Of a stretch of 64,000 nt of DNA, positions 61,621 to 64,000 are shown piece by piece; position 1 is the first letter of the stretch; each line of letters begins with the position of its first letter. The DNA lies in NCBI GenBank assembly GCA_964418605.1, contig CAYQLY010000001.1, forward strand, positions 1 to 64,000, given 5' to 3'. The notes under the pieces were generated by a model, which searched no databases, was not told the DNA's origin, and saw nothing but the letters and a program-made list of their open reading frames with translations. Source of the stretch: CAYQLY01 sp964418605 (lineage in GTDB: Bacteria > Bacteroidota > Bacteroidia > Cytophagales > Cyclobacteriaceae). The translations under genes were made by a program, and so were the position numbers.

Positions 61621-62868
61621 ATGAAAGAGCGATTATCTTATCATCGACTTATTCTAAAGCGTCTTTTTCATAATCGGATTGCAACTGTAAGCTTAGCTAT
61701 TATTGGTATATTTTGTTTGACATCCTTATTGGGATATTTAATTATGCCTGATTCAACACCTGATGCCAATGATGGTATTATTCAGTTGCGTAAGAAACTT
61801 CCAGGTTTTAAAGTGACCTTGATTAAAATTCGTAAAAGTATTCATTCAGATACAAAGTCTTTTTTTCAGAAGATGGTATATGGTCAGGAAAGTGATTATG
61901 TCTATATTCCTGTAGAGTCATATCGTATTGAAGGACTATTTATTTATGCTAAGCTTTTTGAAGAGTCTAATATTGAAAAAAAATTGTCATTAGTAGGTAC
62001 GGTAAGGCACCTATATACTGGTCGGCTATCACAATTTAGGACAGGAGATACAGAAAATTATACAGTAACGGGGAATGAAAAAATTATGTATGTTGATGTC
62101 AATCAAAAAGTTCAATATACCACCCGATCGCAGTTGGTTAAAGAATTTGAAAATAAATACGTTGAGCGAAAAAAATATTTACTCGGAACAGATTTAGCAG
62201 GTAGGGACTTATTAAGTCGAATCATACTGGGCGCGCGCATATCAGTAAGCATTGGATTAGTAGCTGTGACTATTTCTATGGTAGTAGGTGTATTTCTTGG
62301 TTCTCTTGCTGGATTTTTAGGTGGATGGGTTGATAAGTTAGTGTTATGGATGATTTCTGTCTTTTGGTCAATTCCAAGTACCATGTTAGTCATAGCCATT
62401 AGCCTGGCTTTACAAAGCAGAGGAGTTTGGGTCGCTTTTGTAGCCGTTGGACTTACAACGTGGGTAGACATTGCACGTATGGTGCGTGGTGAAATTTTGA
62501 GTATTAAAGAAAAGCCTTATATTGATGCTGCTAGGGTTTTTGGAATCTCTAATCGGCGAATAGTTGTCAAGCATATCTTACCTAATATCATGAGCTCATT
62601 AGTAGTTGTTGCGGCATCCAGTTTTGCTTCAGCAATATTGATAGAAGCGGGTTTAAGCTTTTTGGGATTGAGTGTGCAACCCCCCACACCTTCTTGGGGT
62701 ATGATGATTCATGAAGGATTTCGGTCGATTACCGGCAAGGATAGCTGGCATTTAATTCTTTTTCCTAGTTTAGCGGTGAGTTTACTTGTATTATGTTTTA
62801 ATTTACTTGGTAGTGGCTTAAGAGATGCCTATGATCCCAGAACAGTTCTCCTCCGAAATACTAAATAG
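61621..62868 (+). CDS. Oligopeptide/dipeptide ABC transporter permease (DppC/OppC type)
   Basis: 415 residues. The first membrane segment is near residues 18-42 (IATVSLAIIGIFCLTSLLGY). About 140 extracytoplasmic residues follow before LGTDLAGRDLLSRIILGARIS, the start of the permease core, with the EAA loop around AARVFGISNRRIVVKHILPN and AGLSFLGLSVQPPTPSWG near the end. DppC/OppC proteins usually have a much shorter first loop, so this insertion is notable. Inner membrane; imports peptides with a binding protein, a DppB-type partner and ATPases not in the window. Confidence 0.92.
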   Translation: MKERLSYHRLILKRLFHNRIATVSLAIIGIFCLTSLLGYLIMPDSTPDANDGIIQLRKKLPGFKVTLIKIRKSIHSDTKSFFQKMVYGQESDYVYIPVESYRIEGLFIYAKLFEESNIEKKLSLVGTVRHLYTGRLSQFRTGDTENYTVTGNEKIMYVDVNQKVQYTTRSQLVKEFENKYVERKKYLLGTDLAGRDLLSRIILGARISVSIGLVAVTISMVVGVFLGSLAGFLGGWVDKLVLWMISVFWSIPSTMLVIAISLALQSRGVWVAFVAVGLTTWVDIARMVRGEILSIKEKPYIDAARVFGISNRRIVVKHILPNIMSSLVVVAASSFASAILIEAGLSFLGLSVQPPTPSWGMMIHEGFRSITGKDSWHLILFPSLAVSLLVLCFNLLGSGLRDAYDPRTVLLRNTK

Positions 62869-64000
62869 TCTTAAGCTCAAAGAGATAGAGGTTAATACTC
62901 TATTTGAGATTACACAGGCTATTAATAATAATTTTCCTGAGGAAAGTCTTTATAAAATATTCAAGTTTACACTAAGTGCAAACATGAATATTAAAAAGAT
63001 CGCACTTTTTGTATTTGATGATGAGTGGGTATGTAAGGCGAATTATGGAACGGTGCATGATTTTACAACTATTGTATTAGATGATGTATTCTTAAAGTTT
63101 AGGTCACTTACGCTTATTAAAGACGAATATCCGGATAGCCCATTTTCAGAGTTTGATGTGTTAATGCCTGTTTATCATAAAGAGAAGATTTTAGCTAATC
63201 TTTTTTTAGGTGGATTAGTGACTACAAAGAGTGGGACTCAATTATCTACTAATTTTCTTCAAGCGCTTACTAATATTATCATTGTTGCTATTGAGAATAA
63301 AAAACTTGCACGTCAACAGCTTCGACAAGAAGCTATGCGAAGAGATATGGAGATTGCACAACAACTGCAATCATCGATGCTTCCTAAAGTTCTGCCTTAT
63401 ACCAGTCGACTACAATTAGCTGCTGATTATCTTCCTCATGATTCTCTTGGCGGCGATTATTATGATTTTATTCCTGTTAATGATGACCTGTTTTTAATTT
63501 GTATAGGTGATGTTTCTGGAAAAGGTGTTCCAGCTGCTTTGCTCATGTCTAATATTCAAGCTTCTTTACGAATATTAATACGTCAAACGACAGATATTCA
63601 AAAAATAATTCGTGAAATTAATTTATCCATTATTCAAAATTCTAATCGTGAAAAGTTTATTACTTTTTTTGTGGCATTATATGATCAAAAAAATCAGACG
63701 TTGCATTATATTAACGCAGGGCATAACCCCCCTCTTTTAATTAATAACAGTCAAGATGTACAATTTTTGGATAATGGAACTACTATTCTAGGTTCATTTG
63801 ATCCTTTGCCGTTTTTAAAAGAAGGTACCATCCCTGGATTAGCTGATTTTTTAATTTTTGCTTATACAGATGGCCTTATTGAAACATTGAATGAGCATGA
63901 AGAAGAGTTTGGTGTAGAACGTGTGAGAGATTTTATTGTCGCTCATCAGCATATGACAGATCTTAGAAAAATTCACGAACAGCTTTTGAATGAGCTTACC
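62825..64000 (+). CDS. SpoIIE/RsbU-type serine phosphatase (partial, runs off the window)
   Basis: An open frame of 392 codons reaches the window edge. An in-frame TAA at 62819-62821 limits the start to ATG 62825 or 62831, overlapping the permease by about 40 bases. The first 150 residues resemble a GAF-type sensor (ALFVFDDEWVCKANYG). A linker helix (DMEIAQQLQSSMLPKVLP) leads into the PP2C-type domain with DYLPHDSLGGDYYDF, ICIGDVSGKGVPAALLMS, HYINAGHNPPLL and FAYTDGLIETLNEHEEEFG. It dephosphorylates an anti-anti-sigma or similar switch protein. Coupling to a permease gene is unusual. Confidence 0.92.
   Translation, partial: MPMIPEQFSSEILNSLKLKEIEVNTLFEITQAINNNFPEESLYKIFKFTLSANMNIKKIALFVFDDEWVCKANYGTVHDFTTIVLDDVFLKFRSLTLIKDEYPDSPFSEFDVLMPVYHKEKILANLFLGGLVTTKSGTQLSTNFLQALTNIIIVAIENKKLARQQLRQEAMRRDMEIAQQLQSSMLPKVLPYTSRLQLAADYLPHDSLGGDYYDFIPVNDDLFLICIGDVSGKGVPAALLMSNIQASLRILIRQTTDIQKIIREINLSIIQNSNREKFITFFVALYDQKNQTLHYINAGHNPPLLINNSQDVQFLDNGTTILGSFDPLPFLKEGTIPGLADFLIFAYTDGLIETLNEHEEEFGVERVRDFIVAHQHMTDLRKIHEQLLNELT

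Noticed and set aside
63231..63419. 62-codon plus-strand frame
   Set aside because: It lies wholly inside the SpoIIE-type phosphatase gene in another frame.

Overview
The window comes from an AT-rich member of the Bacteroidota. Several things point there: promoters with a TAnnTTTG -7 box upstream of many genes, the long form of IspG, DUF1573 and DUF4403 proteins, FadN- and M13-type enzymes with lipoprotein signals, and a hybrid histidine kinase with PAS, REC and Hpt domains. Family or genus cannot be assigned from this sequence alone. Most genes are ordinary chromosomal housekeeping genes; two blocks are accessory in character.

Layout. 1-542: 3' end of an rRNA operon (23S end, 5S, terminator). 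986-7978: a YbjN-like protein, a GCS2 amidoligase beside an N-formylglutamate amidohydrolase, a MoxR ATPase, then YajQ, a charge-split histone-H1-like protein, a BCP peroxiredoxin, AccA and an MBL-fold hydrolase. 7980-12818: a secreted von Willebrand A protein, an amidohydrolase and two paralogous GT-B-like proteins. 12852-23075: a compact eight-gene minus-strand operon with three radical SAM enzymes (one fused to a nucleotidyltransferase), a small coupled protein, a methyltransferase, an ABC exporter and two GT4 glycosyltransferases. This looks like a locus that builds, glycosylates and exports a lipid-linked or small-molecule product. 23229-26048: UvrA.

26489-29252 holds the most interesting unit. 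A secreted alpha/beta hydrolase is followed by a 59-residue peptide gene ending in TYADTTYVRH, then a hairpin terminator, then a radical SAM/SPASM maturase of the cyclophane-forming (FxsB/GrrM-like) type. I read this as a RiPP operon whose product would carry two Tyr-centred three-residue crosslinks. Just after the maturase, its reading frame continues through two stop codons as an apparent gene remnant.

29347-38213: FadN and three tandem M13 metallopeptidase lipoproteins. 38283-48286: IspG, a DUF1573 protein, TrpS, a CDF metal transporter, an LTA-synthase-like phosphotransferase, an RqcH-like NFACT protein and a PhnP-like MBL hydrolase. 48290-56850: a response regulator and hybrid kinase, MiaA, a lipoprotein, dipeptidyl peptidase III, Pgk and an FAD oxidoreductase. 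56931-64000: a DUF4403 lipoprotein, a GT4 and a GT2 glycosyltransferase, a small protein, a DppC-type permease and the start of a SpoIIE-type phosphatase running off the end. The peptidases (three M13, one M49) and the oligopeptide permease suggest peptide scavenging.

The GT2 gene is broken by an assembly artefact: ten Ns, 16 bases of the Tn5/Nextera mosaic end and a 9-bp duplication. Removing the 35 inserted bases restores one 389-residue protein.
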